Source: an uncultured Lachnospiraceae bacterium (GTDB lineage: Bacteria > Bacillota > Clostridia > Lachnospirales > Lachnospiraceae). Taken from it: a stretch of DNA of 37,371 nucleotides. Position numbers and translations under genes: made by a program. The DNA lies in the NCBI GenBank assembly GCA_945949045.1, contig CAMFDG010000020.1:1-37371 (forward strand). Direction: 5' to 3'. The notes beneath the pieces were generated by a model, which was not told the DNA's origin, searched no databases, and saw nothing but the letters and a program-made list of their open reading frames with translations. Below are positions 9,042 through 16,844 of the stretch, in pieces; position 1 is the first letter of the stretch, and each line of letters starts with the position of its first letter.

Positions 9042-9281
9042 CATAACATGATATAAGGGTCAAAAGTCAGAAATCGTTCCTGCTTGCAGGAAAAGAGTTC
9101 TGACTTAATGACCCGCACACACATGAGCACTGTCATCAATCTTTGATTGATGACCCTGTGATTTTCCCTGGAAGATCAACGGATTGCGAATGTGTGTAGA
9201 ATTGCGAGAGTTGCATTGCAACGAAGCAATTTGTATATCAAGTGAGTGGCAAAAGGACTTTTGACACTCACATCATAACAT
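9042..9281. mobile_element. MITE-like element with inverted ends and 8-bp flanking repeats
   Basis: CATAACAT occurs directly at 9042-9049 and 9274-9281. Inside these, imperfect terminal inverted repeats match at 18 of 21 positions (9048-9068 against 9256-9276), including a perfect core GTCAAAAGTC (9059-9068) and GACTTTTGAC (9256-9265). The 224-bp interior has no gene but is full of paired segments: GTCAGAA/TTCTGAC with TTCCTGC/GCAGGAA inside (9066-9104), GTCATCAATC/GATTGATGAC (9132-9154), ATTGC-GTTGC/GCAAC-GCAAT (9201-9230), and ACACACAT/ATGTGTGT (9117-9124 with 9190-9197). This fits a non-autonomous transposable element, although a structured RNA is an alternative. No transposase is in the window. 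Confidence 0.6.
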
Positions 9282-9390
9282 TACGGGGAATGTCCGGGCC
9301 TGTAAGACGGTCAACGGAAAAAAGTATTATGGATCGTGGAGTAAAGCCAAGTGCCACTCTGCAAATAATAGTATTCAAAACCACGTGTGA
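9265..9390 (+). pseudogene. C-terminal scrap of a surface/Fn3-like protein
   Basis: An open stretch ending at TGA 9388-9390 reads VRACKTVNGKKYYGSWSKAK. This resembles the end of fibronectin type III-like domains in secreted clostridial proteins (VRAYKTVNGKKYYGSWS). It has no start codon and is preceded by a stop at 9262-9264, where the MITE-like element ends. It is the last piece of a lost cell-surface gene, possibly interrupted by that element. A terminator follows directly, probably the original one of the lost gene. Confidence 0.6.
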
Positions 9391-9397
9391 TAGTCTT

Positions 9398-9434
9398 GAA
9401 AAGCCTTGATTTCTGGGCTTTTCTTTTGTTTTTG
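9398..9434 (+). terminator. Intrinsic terminator
   Basis: GAAAAGCC (9398-9405) pairs with GGGCTTTTC (9415-9423), followed by TTTTGTTTTTG. It lies eight bases after the stop of the surface-protein fragment. Confidence 0.75.
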
Positions 9435-9527
9435 TCTATGCTATACTAGAACACAACAAATATTCTGCTGCAACGAAACCGAAGCAGGGGAAACTGTAGT
9501 CAGGAGACGATACGCCTGCAATGCTGA

Positions 9528-9625
9528 TACTGAAATGACTGGTATGAAATGATTCGTATGAAATAATTCGTATGAAATAATTTCTACAAAATAATTCCTT
9601 TGAAATAATCAGTATCGAATGGTTC
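9528..9625 (+). repeat. 14-bp tandem repeat in the degV leader
   Basis: Six clear consecutive 14-bp units (9542-9625) based on GTATGAAATAATTC, preceded by one degenerate copy (9528-9541), sit directly upstream of the degV ribosome binding site. The downstream units are progressively diverged. A TATACT box at 9442-9447 upstream may be the -10 of the degV promoter, so the repeat would be part of the 5' untranslated region. Confidence 0.85.
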
Positions 9626-9658
9626 CTTCGGTACAGGCAGCATAGAAGTGGGGAAGAT

Positions 9659-10522
9659 ATGAGCAAAATTGTAATCGTAACAGACAGTAACAGTGGAATC
9701 TCACAGAAGCAGGCGAAGGAGTTTGGAGTTGAAGTTCTGCCGATGCCTTTTTATCTGAATGGACAGATACACTATGAGGACGTGGATTTTACCCAGGAGC
9801 ATTTTTACGGGATGCTGGCCCAGGGGGCGGAGATCAAGACATCCATGCCATTGGTGGGGGATGTGACGGATCTGTGGGACCGGCTGTTGAAGGAATATGA
9901 TGAGATTGTGCATATTCCCATGTCCTCAGGACTGAGTGGCTCCTGTGAGACTGCGATGATGCTGGCTCAGGATTATGAGGGAAAGGTACAAGTGGTCAAT
10001 AACCAGAGAATTTCTGTGACGATGCGTCAGTCGGTTCTGGATGCAAAGATGCTGGCGGATCGCGGGATGAGTGCCGCCGAGATCAAGGAGGTTCTTGAGA
10101 AGAACAAGTTTGAGTCCTCCATTTATATTATGGTGGACACACTGGAATATCTGAAAAAGGGTGGAAGGATTACCCCGGCTGCGGCTGCGCTTGGCACGCT
10201 CCTTAAGCTGAAGCCGGTACTTCAGATTCAGGGAGAGAAGCTGGACGCCTTCGCCAAGGCAAGGACGGTAAAGCAGGCCAAGTCCATCATGATCGATTCC
10301 ATGAAGAATGATTTTGCCAAGCGTTTCCAAAGTCCGGATGGTAAGAAGATGCATCTGGAAATGGCTTATACCTATGACAGAGAGGCGGCTGAGGAGTTTA
10401 AGGCTGAGGTGCAGGAAGAATTTCCGAACAATGAAATTGTGATGGATCCGCTGTCTCTCTCCGTTGCCTGCCACATCGGACCGGGAGCTTTAGCAATCGC
10501 CTGCTCAAAGGTGATAGAGTAA
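9659..10522 (+). CDS. DegV family fatty-acid-binding protein
   Basis: A 287-residue protein of the DegV family. Characterised members bind a fatty acid and several serve as FakB partners of the FakA kinase in fatty acid phosphorylation. The N-terminal signature IVIVTDSNSGIS, the central HIPMSSGLSGSCETA and the later VDTLEYLKKGGRITPAAAALG are all typical, and length is normal. Start ATG at 9659 with GGGGAAG upstream. It is a single gene between a repeat-rich leader and a terminator-like hairpin at 10588-10624. No fakA gene is nearby, so which kinase it serves is unknown. Confidence 0.93.
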   Translation: MSKIVIVTDSNSGISQKQAKEFGVEVLPMPFYLNGQIHYEDVDFTQEHFYGMLAQGAEIKTSMPLVGDVTDLWDRLLKEYDEIVHIPMSSGLSGSCETAMMLAQDYEGKVQVVNNQRISVTMRQSVLDAKMLADRGMSAAEIKEVLEKNKFESSIYIMVDTLEYLKKGGRITPAAAALGTLLKLKPVLQIQGEKLDAFAKARTVKQAKSIMIDSMKNDFAKRFQSPDGKKMHLEMAYTYDREAAEEFKAEVQEEFPNNEIVMDPLSLSVACHIGPGALAIACSKVIE

Positions 10523-10552
10523 TCACATGAACAAAGATTATTCAGTAATCAC

Positions 10553-10581
10553 TTGTTTTTTTAGAGAGAATCCATTATAAT
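10553..10581 (+). promoter_or_regulatory. Promoter upstream of purA
   Basis: TTGTTT at 10553-10558 and a consensus TATAAT at 10576-10581 with a 17-bp spacer. Transcription should start near 10588, exactly where the alternative hairpins begin. Confidence 0.65.
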
Positions 10582-10587
10582 CATTGA

Positions 10588-10624
10588 GTAAAAACGGAGA
10601 GGTTTTTACGCCTGTCCGTTTTTT
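10588..10624 (+). terminator. Terminator with a competing hairpin in the purA leader
   Basis: Two mutually exclusive hairpins share bases. GTAAAAAC (10588-10595) pairs perfectly with GTTTTTAC (10602-10609). Alternatively ACGGAGAGG (10594-10602) pairs with CCTGTCCGT (10611-10619, one mismatch), followed by a T-tract (10619-10624). The second is an intrinsic terminator. It may simply end degV transcription, but because it lies downstream of the TATAAT box it would also be transcribed first from the purA promoter. Confidence 0.6.
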
Positions 10625-10707
10625 GCTGTGTAACATTATGATATTTTATCGTCCACAGAAGGCCTGTGGATGGAATCACTGACAGATGCAAACAGGAGGA
10701 TGAAAGA

Positions 10708-12000
10708 ATGGTTAAAGCAGTTGTAGGCGCCAACTGGGGCGACGAAGGCAAGGGCAAGATTACAGATATGCTGGCTAAGCAGGCTGACATCATTGTTCGG
10801 TTTCAGGGAGGAGCGAATGCGGGACATACGATCGTAAACGATTACGGAAAGTTTGCACTGCACACCCTTCCCTCCGGTGTTTTTTACAGTCATACTACCA
10901 GCATTATCGGAAATGGCGTAGCTCTCAATATTCCGGTTCTGTTCAATGAAATCAAGTCCATTACCGACAGAAATGTGCCGATGCCGAAGATCCTGGTATC
11001 CAACCGGGCGCAGATTGTGATGCCGTACCATATCTTATTTGACCAGTACGAGGAGGAGCGTTTAGGGGGGAAATCCTTTGGTTCCACCAAGTCCGGAATT
11101 GCTCCTTTCTATTCTGATAAATATGCAAAGATTGGTTTCCAGGTCAGCGAGCTCTTTGATGACGAGCTGCTGGAGGAGAAGGTTGTCCGCATTGCGGAGC
11201 AGAAGAATGTGCTGTTAGAGCACCTGTATCACAAGCCTCTGCTGGATCCGAAGGAACTTCTTGCCACCCTGCATGAGTATCGGGATATGATCGCTCCGTA
11301 TGTATGTGATGTTTCCCTGTATCTGGATCAGGCCATCAAGGAGGGAAAGACGATTCTTCTTGAGGGACAGCTTGGAACCTTAAAGGATCCGGATCACGGC
11401 ATTTATCCCATGGTAACATCCTCATCCACACTGGCAGCCTATGGCGCCATCGGTGCAGGAATTCCACCATATGAGATTCAGCAGATCATCACGGTCTGCA
11501 AGGCATACTCTTCCGCAGTGGGGGCAGGTGCTTTCGTCAGCGAAATCTTCGGGGATGAGGCGGATGAACTTCGCCGCCGTGGTGGAGATGGCGGAGAGTT
11601 CGGTGCTACCACCGGCCGTCCGAGAAGAATGGGATGGTTTGACTGTGTGGCCAGCAAATATGGCTGCCGTCTGCAGGGAACCACGGATGTGGCCTTTACC
11701 GTTCTCGACGTACTGGGGTATCTGGATGAGATTCCGGTATGCGTCGGCTATGAGATTGATGGGGAGGTTACCACGGACTTCCCGGTAACCAGCAAACTGG
11801 AAAAGGCAAAGCCGGTGCTTAAAACCCTGCCGGGATGGAAATGTGATATCCGCGGTATTAAGAAGTATGAGGATTTGCCGGAGAACTGTCGCAGGTATGT
11901 GGAGTTCATCGAGAATGAGATCGGTTATCCGATTACCATGGTTTCCAATGGGCCGGGACGTGACGATATTATTTATCGTGAGTCCCCGTTGTCGAAATAG
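10708..12000 (+). CDS. purA: Adenylosuccinate synthetase
   Basis: A 430-residue enzyme that joins IMP and aspartate using GTP to give adenylosuccinate, the first committed step of AMP synthesis, in the cytosol. The P-loop-like motif WGDEGKGKITD (residues 10-20) contains catalytic Asp12, and NAGHTI carries catalytic His40. The GTP/IMP-binding segment TTGRPRRMGWFD is intact. Full length for the family. The ATG at 10708 with AGGAGG 9 nt upstream is chosen over an in-frame start at 10666, which gives a non-homologous extension. Monocistronic, with a clean terminator at 12020-12048 and a leader containing alternative hairpins. No purine riboswitch aptamer was recognised. Confidence 0.97.
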   Translation: MVKAVVGANWGDEGKGKITDMLAKQADIIVRFQGGANAGHTIVNDYGKFALHTLPSGVFYSHTTSIIGNGVALNIPVLFNEIKSITDRNVPMPKILVSNRAQIVMPYHILFDQYEEERLGGKSFGSTKSGIAPFYSDKYAKIGFQVSELFDDELLEEKVVRIAEQKNVLLEHLYHKPLLDPKELLATLHEYRDMIAPYVCDVSLYLDQAIKEGKTILLEGQLGTLKDPDHGIYPMVTSSSTLAAYGAIGAGIPPYEIQQIITVCKAYSSAVGAGAFVSEIFGDEADELRRRGGDGGEFGATTGRPRRMGWFDCVASKYGCRLQGTTDVAFTVLDVLGYLDEIPVCVGYEIDGEVTTDFPVTSKLEKAKPVLKTLPGWKCDIRGIKKYEDLPENCRRYVEFIENEIGYPITMVSNGPGRDDIIYRESPLSK

Positions 12001-12019
12001 AATTCAGAGCATTCAGTCA

Positions 12020-12048
12020 GGAGATGGAGAATTCCATCTCCTTTTTTT
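12020..12048 (+). terminator. Terminator of purA
   Basis: GGAGATGGA (12020-12028) pairs perfectly with TCCATCTCC (12033-12041) around a GAAT loop, followed by seven T. Confidence 0.9.
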
Positions 12049-12083
12049 ATTCTAACCTCCTGAGAAACGATTCAGACCCCCTT

Positions 12084-12123
12084 ATCTTATGTGTAAGATG
12101 GCTCAAATGGAGTTAAGCTCCAT
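12084..12123 (+). other. Two small hairpins before the ABC exporter genes
   Basis: ATCTTA/TAAGAT (12084-12099) and ATGGAG/CTCCAT (12107-12123) form adjacent short stems in the 238-bp gap between purA and the ABC ATPase gene. They could be operator sites or a leader structure. No consensus promoter was clear in this gap. Confidence 0.3.
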
Positions 12124-12238
12124 AAAGTGTCCGTCCGGCCAATGAACACAAAATTAACACAATTTCTACATAATATGCACACGTACTTTTTTTACACTTA
12201 TATCGTATATGAAAGAGAACGAAAGGTAGGAAAATACT

Positions 12239-13342
12239 GTGATTGAGATAAAGAATCTCGTAAAAAAGTATGGGGATCACGTGGCGGTAGATGATCTGTC
12301 ACTGACGGTAGAGCCGGGGAAAATATACGGATTTCTCGGACCCAACGGTGCCGGGAAATCCACGACCATGAATATCATCACCGGTTATCTCGCGGCTGAC
12401 AGCGGAGAGGTGATCATCAACGGTCACGATATCTTTAAGGAGCCGGAGGAAGCAAAGAAGTGCATCGGTTATCTTCCGGAGATTCCCCCGCTGTATTCGG
12501 ATATGACGGTCCGGGAGTATCTGGATTTTGCCGCTGAGCTGAAGAAATTGGAGAAAAAAGACCGGAAGCAGTTTGTGGCGGAGGCCATGGAAACCACCGG
12601 GGTGACGGAGGTGGCGGGACGCCTGATCCGCAACCTGTCTAAGGGGTATCGGCAGAGAGTCGGTTTTGCCCAGGCGCTTTTGGGTTATCCGGAGATCATC
12701 ATCCTGGATGAGCCGACAGTGGGATTGGATCCCAAGCAGATCATTGAGATCCGGGATTTGATCAAAAGGCTGGGGGAGAAGCACACGGTGATCCTCAGCT
12801 CCCATATTCTGACGGAAATCAGTGCAGTCTGTGATCACGTTTTTATTATTTCCAAGGGAAGGCTGGTGGCCAGTGACTCTACGAAGAATCTGGTTGGCAT
12901 GATGTCCGGGGCGCAGGAAATTCTGCTGACCCTTCGCGGGGATGGCCAGAAAGCCAGGGAACTTCTTGAGTATGTGGAAGACATCGAAAGGGTGGAGGAA
13001 TGCAATGAGCACGTGCAGGATATCGAAAGGGCGGAGGAATGCAATGAGCACGTGCAGGATATCGAAAGGGCGGAGAAGTACAATGAGAACGAAGAGGCAG
13101 GACCAGCCTCAGAAAAGGCTTCAATACAGCCGGTAATCACAGTGGAAACCGGTGTCCCCACGGAGATACCACAGGAAACCAGTATGAAAGTGTACGCGAA
13201 GAAAGACACCGATGTGCGGGAACGGGTGTTTCGCATCATGGCTGAGAATCAGATTCCGGTTTTGGAGATGCGTACGGTTACCAAATCTCTGGAGGATGTA
13301 TTCCTTGAGATTACAACGGATGGAGGGCAGAAAACATGTTAG
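12239..13342 (+). CDS. ABC exporter ATPase with an inserted repeat
   Basis: A 367-residue ABC ATPase that would energise the permease encoded next. Walker A is GPNGAGKST (residues 34-42), the signature is LSKGY (133-137) and Walker B is IIILDEP (153-159). The class is the Nod/GldA-like export type. Between the nucleotide-binding domain and a conserved C-terminal segment (VRERVFRIMAE to VTKSLEDVFLEIT) lies a charged insert with three copies of a 13-residue repeat (residues 245-283). The start is GTG at 12239 with AAAGGTAGG 8 nt upstream. The 3' end overlaps the permease gene by 7 bp, so the two are coupled. The exported substrate is unknown; related loci are linked to gliding-type GldAFG proteins, but gliding is not expected here. 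Confidence 0.9.
   Translation: MIEIKNLVKKYGDHVAVDDLSLTVEPGKIYGFLGPNGAGKSTTMNIITGYLAADSGEVIINGHDIFKEPEEAKKCIGYLPEIPPLYSDMTVREYLDFAAELKKLEKKDRKQFVAEAMETTGVTEVAGRLIRNLSKGYRQRVGFAQALLGYPEIIILDEPTVGLDPKQIIEIRDLIKRLGEKHTVILSSHILTEISAVCDHVFIISKGRLVASDSTKNLVGMMSGAQEILLTLRGDGQKARELLEYVEDIERVEECNEHVQDIERAEECNEHVQDIERAEKYNENEEAGPASEKASIQPVITVETGVPTEIPQETSMKVYAKKDTDVRERVFRIMAENQIPVLEMRTVTKSLEDVFLEITTDGGQKTC
12971..13087 (+). repeat. 39-bp in-frame repeat, 3 copies
   Basis: Three consecutive 39-bp units encode YVEDIERVEECNE, HVQDIERAEECNE and HVQDIERAEKYNE within the ABC ATPase. The second and third are nearly identical at DNA level, pointing to recent duplication. The predicted product is highly charged and probably helical or coiled-coil. 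Confidence 0.95.
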
Positions 13343-15459
13343 CGGTTTTTAAAAGAGAGTTTAAGTCCTATTTTCAGAGTGTGATCGGCTGGCTGTTTGT
13401 GGCAGCGTTCCTTGCAATGTTCGGACTGTATTTTTACATTTATAATCTGATGCAGGGGTATCCGTATGTCTATTATTCCTTAAGTGCCATCACGGTGGTG
13501 TTTCTGATCGCGGTACCGGTACTTACCATGCGAAGCTTTGCGGAGGAGAAAAAGAGCAAAACGGATCAGCTGCTTTTGACAGCGCCGGTTTCCCCGGGCA
13601 GGCTGGTTCTGGGCAAATACCTGGCAATGGTTGCGGTGCTTACGGTGGATATTGCAGTGTTTTGCGTGGCTCCGCTGATTCTTCGGGTGTTTGGCACAGT
13701 GCCCATGGGAGAGAGTTATATAGCAATCCTGGCCTTCTGGCTGTACGGAAGTGCATGTATTGCCGTGGGCATGTTTATTTCATCCCTGACGGAGAGTCAG
13801 GTGATTGCAGCAGTATTGACCTTTGGGGTGCTGTTTGTCAGCTACATGATGCAGATGATTACAGGCGTCATTTCCTCCGAGGGCAATCTGCTCACAAAAA
13901 TACTGGACTGTCTGGATCTCTATGCGCCTTTCGACAAATTTGCGGGCGGGTGTCTGGATCTGACGGCGATCGTTTATTATCTGACGGTGATTGTGTTAAT
14001 GAATTTTCTCACAGTGCAGTCCATCCAGAAGCGGCGTTACCGTGTAAGCAGAAGAAAGCTTTCGACGGCGGTATTTTCTGTTTCCTTTATCGCGGTCGCA
14101 GTGGCACTTTCCGTGGTAGTAAACCTGATCGTGAATGCGGTTCCTTCTGATAAGACAGCTATCGACTGCTCTTACTCGAAGCTTTATTCCATTACGGATG
14201 ATACGAAAACAGCACTGGGGAAGCTTAAGGAGGATGTGACAGTCTATGCCCTGGTGGCGGAAAACCGCAAGGATTCCCAGATCGACACGATTTTGAACCG
14301 TTATAAGGATCTGTCAAAGCATATTTCCGTAGAATATGTCAATCCTTCGAAAAAGCCTTATTTTTACAAGGATTATACCGATCAGGCTCCAACAACGAAC
14401 AGTCTGATCGTCGTGAGCGGCAAGCGGTCCAGAGTGATCGATTACTATGATATTTATCAGTATGAATCGTCTTATTATTCCTACAGCAGTGAGCTCAACG
14501 GCTTTGATGCGGAGGGGCAGCTGACCAGTGCCATTTTGTATGTCACGCTGGAAAATGACGAACTTCCGGTGGTTTATGAGATTACCGGCCATGGGGAGAG
14601 CAGCATAGGAAGCGAATTCCAGGATGTGATCGGCAAGGCAAATATGACCCTTACCGAACTGGAGCTTTTGAATGAGGAGAGCGTGCCGGAGGATGCGGCG
14701 GCGCTTATCATCAATGCTCCCCAACAGGATTTTAACCAGGCGGATGCGAAAAAGGTAACCGATTATCTGAAGGATGGTGGGAAGGCCATTGTGATCGGTT
14801 CCTACACGGAAAAGAGTCTGCCGAATTTTGAGTCTGTTCTAAAGGAATATGGTGTAAGCTTTACCGGCGGCATGGTAGCGGAGAATGATGCGCAGCATTA
14901 CTATCAGATGGGGGGCCCCTTCTATCTGCTTCCGGAGGTGAACGGCAGTGCCTATACCGGCAGCATCCAGGGCAGCTATGTCTATGTTCCGGCTGCCGTG
15001 GGAATTACCTATCCGGAAAGCACGGAGACGATCGTCTATACCTCCCTGATGGACACCTCGGATCAGGCAGTTTCCAAAAATGATCCTGACAACATGAAGG
15101 ATTATGGTTATGAAGAGGGCGATACCGAGGGACCGTTTTCCATCGGTCTGGCGGTGGAGGAATCGGTGGATGAGGATAAGACGACCCAGCTTCTGGTGTT
15201 TGCAAGTCCGTACCTTTTCAGTGATCAGGCCAGCCAGATGACGGCTAATAATGCCGTTTTGTTTTCCGATGTCATCAGTACGATCGTTCCGGACACGGAT
15301 TCGTCGGACAGTGTGATTCCGGTGAAGGAGTATACCCTTGATAATCTCACGGTCAATGCACTCTGGTCGATTCTTTTGGGGCTTCTGTTCACCATTTTTG
15401 CTCCACTCATTCTTGTGGGGACCGGAATTGTGATTTTTGCAATAAGGAGAAAAAAGTAA
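13336..15459 (+). CDS. Fused ABC-2 permease / GldG-like auxiliary protein
   Basis: A 707-residue membrane protein with two parts. Residues 1 to about 240 form an ABC-2 type permease with about six membrane segments, resembling GldF. A further segment near residues 245-275 (AVFSVSFIAVAVALSVVVNL) begins a GldG-like ABC auxiliary domain (extracytoplasmic, including VYEITGHGESSIG and DYLKDGGKAIVIGSYTEK). The C-terminus has one last membrane helix followed by RRKK. Such Gldg-family fusions commonly sit between an ABC ATPase and a DUF4340 protein, as here. The gene starts inside the ATPase gene (7-bp overlap) with GGAGG upstream. Transport substrate unknown. Confidence 0.88.
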   Translation: MLAVFKREFKSYFQSVIGWLFVAAFLAMFGLYFYIYNLMQGYPYVYYSLSAITVVFLIAVPVLTMRSFAEEKKSKTDQLLLTAPVSPGRLVLGKYLAMVAVLTVDIAVFCVAPLILRVFGTVPMGESYIAILAFWLYGSACIAVGMFISSLTESQVIAAVLTFGVLFVSYMMQMITGVISSEGNLLTKILDCLDLYAPFDKFAGGCLDLTAIVYYLTVIVLMNFLTVQSIQKRRYRVSRRKLSTAVFSVSFIAVAVALSVVVNLIVNAVPSDKTAIDCSYSKLYSITDDTKTALGKLKEDVTVYALVAENRKDSQIDTILNRYKDLSKHISVEYVNPSKKPYFYKDYTDQAPTTNSLIVVSGKRSRVIDYYDIYQYESSYYSYSSELNGFDAEGQLTSAILYVTLENDELPVVYEITGHGESSIGSEFQDVIGKANMTLTELELLNEESVPEDAAALIINAPQQDFNQADAKKVTDYLKDGGKAIVIGSYTEKSLPNFESVLKEYGVSFTGGMVAENDAQHYYQMGGPFYLLPEVNGSAYTGSIQGSYVYVPAAVGITYPESTETIVYTSLMDTSDQAVSKNDPDNMKDYGYEEGDTEGPFSIGLAVEESVDEDKTTQLLVFASPYLFSDQASQMTANNAVLFSDVISTIVPDTDSSDSVIPVKEYTLDNLTVNALWSILLGLLFTIFAPLILVGTGIVIFAIRRKK

Positions 15460-15836
15460 TGAAGCGGCAGGAGGAGAGTGAGGCTGAGAATCAGGTGATG
15501 GTAGCAAAGCTTGATGTGGACAGCATCGATTCCTTTTCCTATATGGTGGACGGAATTACGTATTCCTATCAGAAAAATGGGGAGGCCGAAGAGGCGCTTA
15601 CGGATTATGATGATCTTTCGGATTACGGTCTGGACAGTCCCCAGAACAGCATTACCGTAACCTGTGGAGAGACTTCAAAGACCTTTGCCATTGGAGATTA
15701 TAACGAGATGCTGGCAGAATACTATCTGAAGGTGGATGGGGATGACAGTGTCTACCTGGTAGATTCAACACTGATGAATGCATTTTCCAGGGAGCCGCAG
15801 AGTCTGGTGAAGGCAGAGGAAGATACAGAGGAATAA
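15459..15836 (+). CDS. Shortened DUF4340-like protein
   Basis: A 125-residue product matching pieces of DUF4340 proteins, which normally follow ABC ATPase and Gldg-family permease genes. Recognisable segments are DVDSIDSFSYMVDGITYSYQ, LSDYGLDSPQNSITV and YYLKVDGDDSVYLVDSTLM. Usual family members are several hundred residues long, with an N-terminal membrane anchor and two or more repeats of this unit. Here the anchor is absent and the stretch between the first and second segments is much shorter, so in-frame deletion is likely. The start overlaps the permease stop by one base (TAATG), keeping translational coupling. It may be a remnant or a minimal soluble version. Confidence 0.65.
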   Translation: MKRQEESEAENQVMVAKLDVDSIDSFSYMVDGITYSYQKNGEAEEALTDYDDLSDYGLDSPQNSITVTCGETSKTFAIGDYNEMLAEYYLKVDGDDSVYLVDSTLMNAFSREPQSLVKAEEDTEE

Positions 15837-15838
15837 AG

Positions 15839-15862
15839 CGGCAGGATTATTGTTTACTGCCG
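15839..15862. terminator. Possible convergent terminator
   Basis: CGGCAG (15839-15844) pairs with CTGCCG (15857-15862) across a 12-nt T/A-rich loop, between the converging DUF4340-like gene and the minus-strand membrane protein gene. The stem is short and no clean T-tract follows. Confidence 0.3.
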
Positions 15863-16101
15863 GAATTGGCTTTGTCCTCTTTGTCCTGTTTTTCTTTCTC
15901 CTCAGAATTTTTCCTGATCAGCCGGTAAATAAAACTGTAGGCCCAGATCAGCACCGGGATCACCACCGTGGCGAACACGGATGCCATAAACACCTGCATG
16001 GTAGCGGTATTGTCCGTGATGGCACAGATCAGTGTGATAAAATATAACGATACCAAAAGGATAATGCCTAGGATGGCAAGCACCTGTTTTACTTTCTTCA
16101 T
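15847..16101 (-). CDS. Small two-helix membrane protein
   Basis: An 84-residue protein with two hydrophobic segments: VLAILGIILLVSLYFITLI (about residues 7-26) and VFMASVFATVVIPVLIWAYS (about 37-57). A charged, Lys/Glu-rich C-terminal tail follows. It is not recognised as a named family, though similar small proteins are frequent in Lachnospiraceae. It is judged real because GGAGG lies just before the ATG and a near-consensus promoter (TTGACA-N17-TACAAT) lies 30-60 bp upstream on the same strand. It converges with the exporter genes and diverges from the SEC-C gene. Function unknown. Confidence 0.8.
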   Translation of the reverse strand: MKKVKQVLAILGIILLVSLYFITLICAITDNTATMQVFMASVFATVVIPVLIWAYSFIYRLIRKNSEEKEKQDKEDKANSGSKQ

Positions 16102-16131
16102 GGGAACCTCCTGTGTTTATTATCATGTATC

Positions 16132-16160
16132 ATTGTATCTTTCACTATGAAAATTGTCAA
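16132..16160 (-). promoter_or_regulatory. Minus-strand promoter of the small membrane protein
   Basis: Read on the minus strand, TTGACA (16160-16155), a 17-bp spacer and TACAAT (16137-16132). It stands back to back with the SEC-C promoter at 16183-16211. Confidence 0.75.
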
Positions 16161-16182
16161 ATGAAGCAGAGCAAAAAAGGTC

Positions 16183-16211
16183 TTGGAAAAATCCTCATTC
16201 TTTGGTATAAT
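16183..16211 (+). promoter_or_regulatory. Promoter of the SEC-C gene
   Basis: TTGGAA at 16183-16188, 17-bp spacer, TATAAT at 16206-16211, with an extended -10 TGG in front of TATAAT. Confidence 0.7.
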
Positions 16212-16263
16212 AGGCGTGCATGTGTAGAACGTGCAATTCCTAAGTGATAAAGGTGGTATAAAA

Positions 16264-16764
16264 ATGGCTATATTGCAAGAGTGGCAGAAGATTGCCTACA
16301 ATGAGAAAGCAAATCAGAAGGAGCTGCAGCAGTTCTGGCAGAGATATTTCCTGCTGGAGAAGGGGGTTTATGAGCAGCTTTTGACCAATCCGGACGAAGT
16401 GGTAGAGGGTACGGTGAAGGAGCTTGCGGACAAGTATCATTTGTCTATTCTCGAGATGGCAGGATTTTTGGATGGAATTAATGACAGTCTGATCGAGCCG
16501 AATCCAATCGATACGATGGAGGAGGATACGAAGGTAAGCCTTGCATTTGATAAAGAGAAGCTGTATAAGAATATGGTGGATGCCAAGGCTGACTGGCTGT
16601 ACGATCTGCCGATGTGGGATGATATTTTCGACAAGGAGACCAAGCACAGACTGTATCTGGAGCAGAAGAAGTCCGGAACGGTGGTTGTTGGCAAGAAGGT
16701 CGGACGGAATGATCCATGTCCATGTGGCAGCGGTAAGAAGTATAAGTACTGCTGTGGAAGATAA
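16264..16764 (+). CDS. SEC-C metal-binding domain protein
   Basis: A 166-residue cytosolic protein ending in a SEC-C zinc-binding motif ([19 protein letters not shown], residues about 147-165) like the one at the C-terminus of SecA. The rest is helical and charged, with no SecA ATPase motifs, so this is a stand-alone SEC-C protein of a type common in Clostridia. ATG at 16264 with AGGTGG upstream is preferred over an in-frame upstream start at 16231. It has its own promoter and no operon partner. Its role is unknown; binding to ribosomes or SecB-like partners is known for the SecA motif but is only inference here. Confidence 0.85.
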   Translation: MAILQEWQKIAYNEKANQKELQQFWQRYFLLEKGVYEQLLTNPDEVVEGTVKELADKYHLSILEMAGFLDGINDSLIEPNPIDTMEEDTKVSLAFDKEKLYKNMVDAKADWLYDLPMWDDIFDKETKHRLYLEQKKSGTVVVGKKVGRNDPCPCGSGKKYKYCCGR

Positions 16765-16792
16765 ATGAATTTCATTTTATTTTATTTTCCCC

Positions 16793-16820
16793 TTGCTTTT
16801 GTGAATAAAGAGCCTATAAT
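16793..16820 (+). promoter_or_regulatory. Promoter of the thrS T-box transcript
   Basis: TTGCTT at 16793-16798 and a consensus TATAAT at 16815-16820, 16 bp apart, about 25 bp before the T-box structure. Confidence 0.7.
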
Positions 16821-16844
16821 AGAGGTAAAGTAAATAACACAAAA

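Noticed and set aside
9050-9273. tmRNA, SRP RNA or RNase P RNA
   Set aside because: The stem-rich segment lacks their conserved cores; inverted ends and flanking direct repeats fit a small transposable element better.
10625-10707. Purine riboswitch in the purA leader
   Set aside because: The conserved loop sequences of the purine aptamer are not present between the promoter and the start codon.
12299-13051. 250-codon minus-strand frame opposite the ABC ATPase
   Set aside because: A shadow of the coding strand; the plus-strand product has all ABC motifs.
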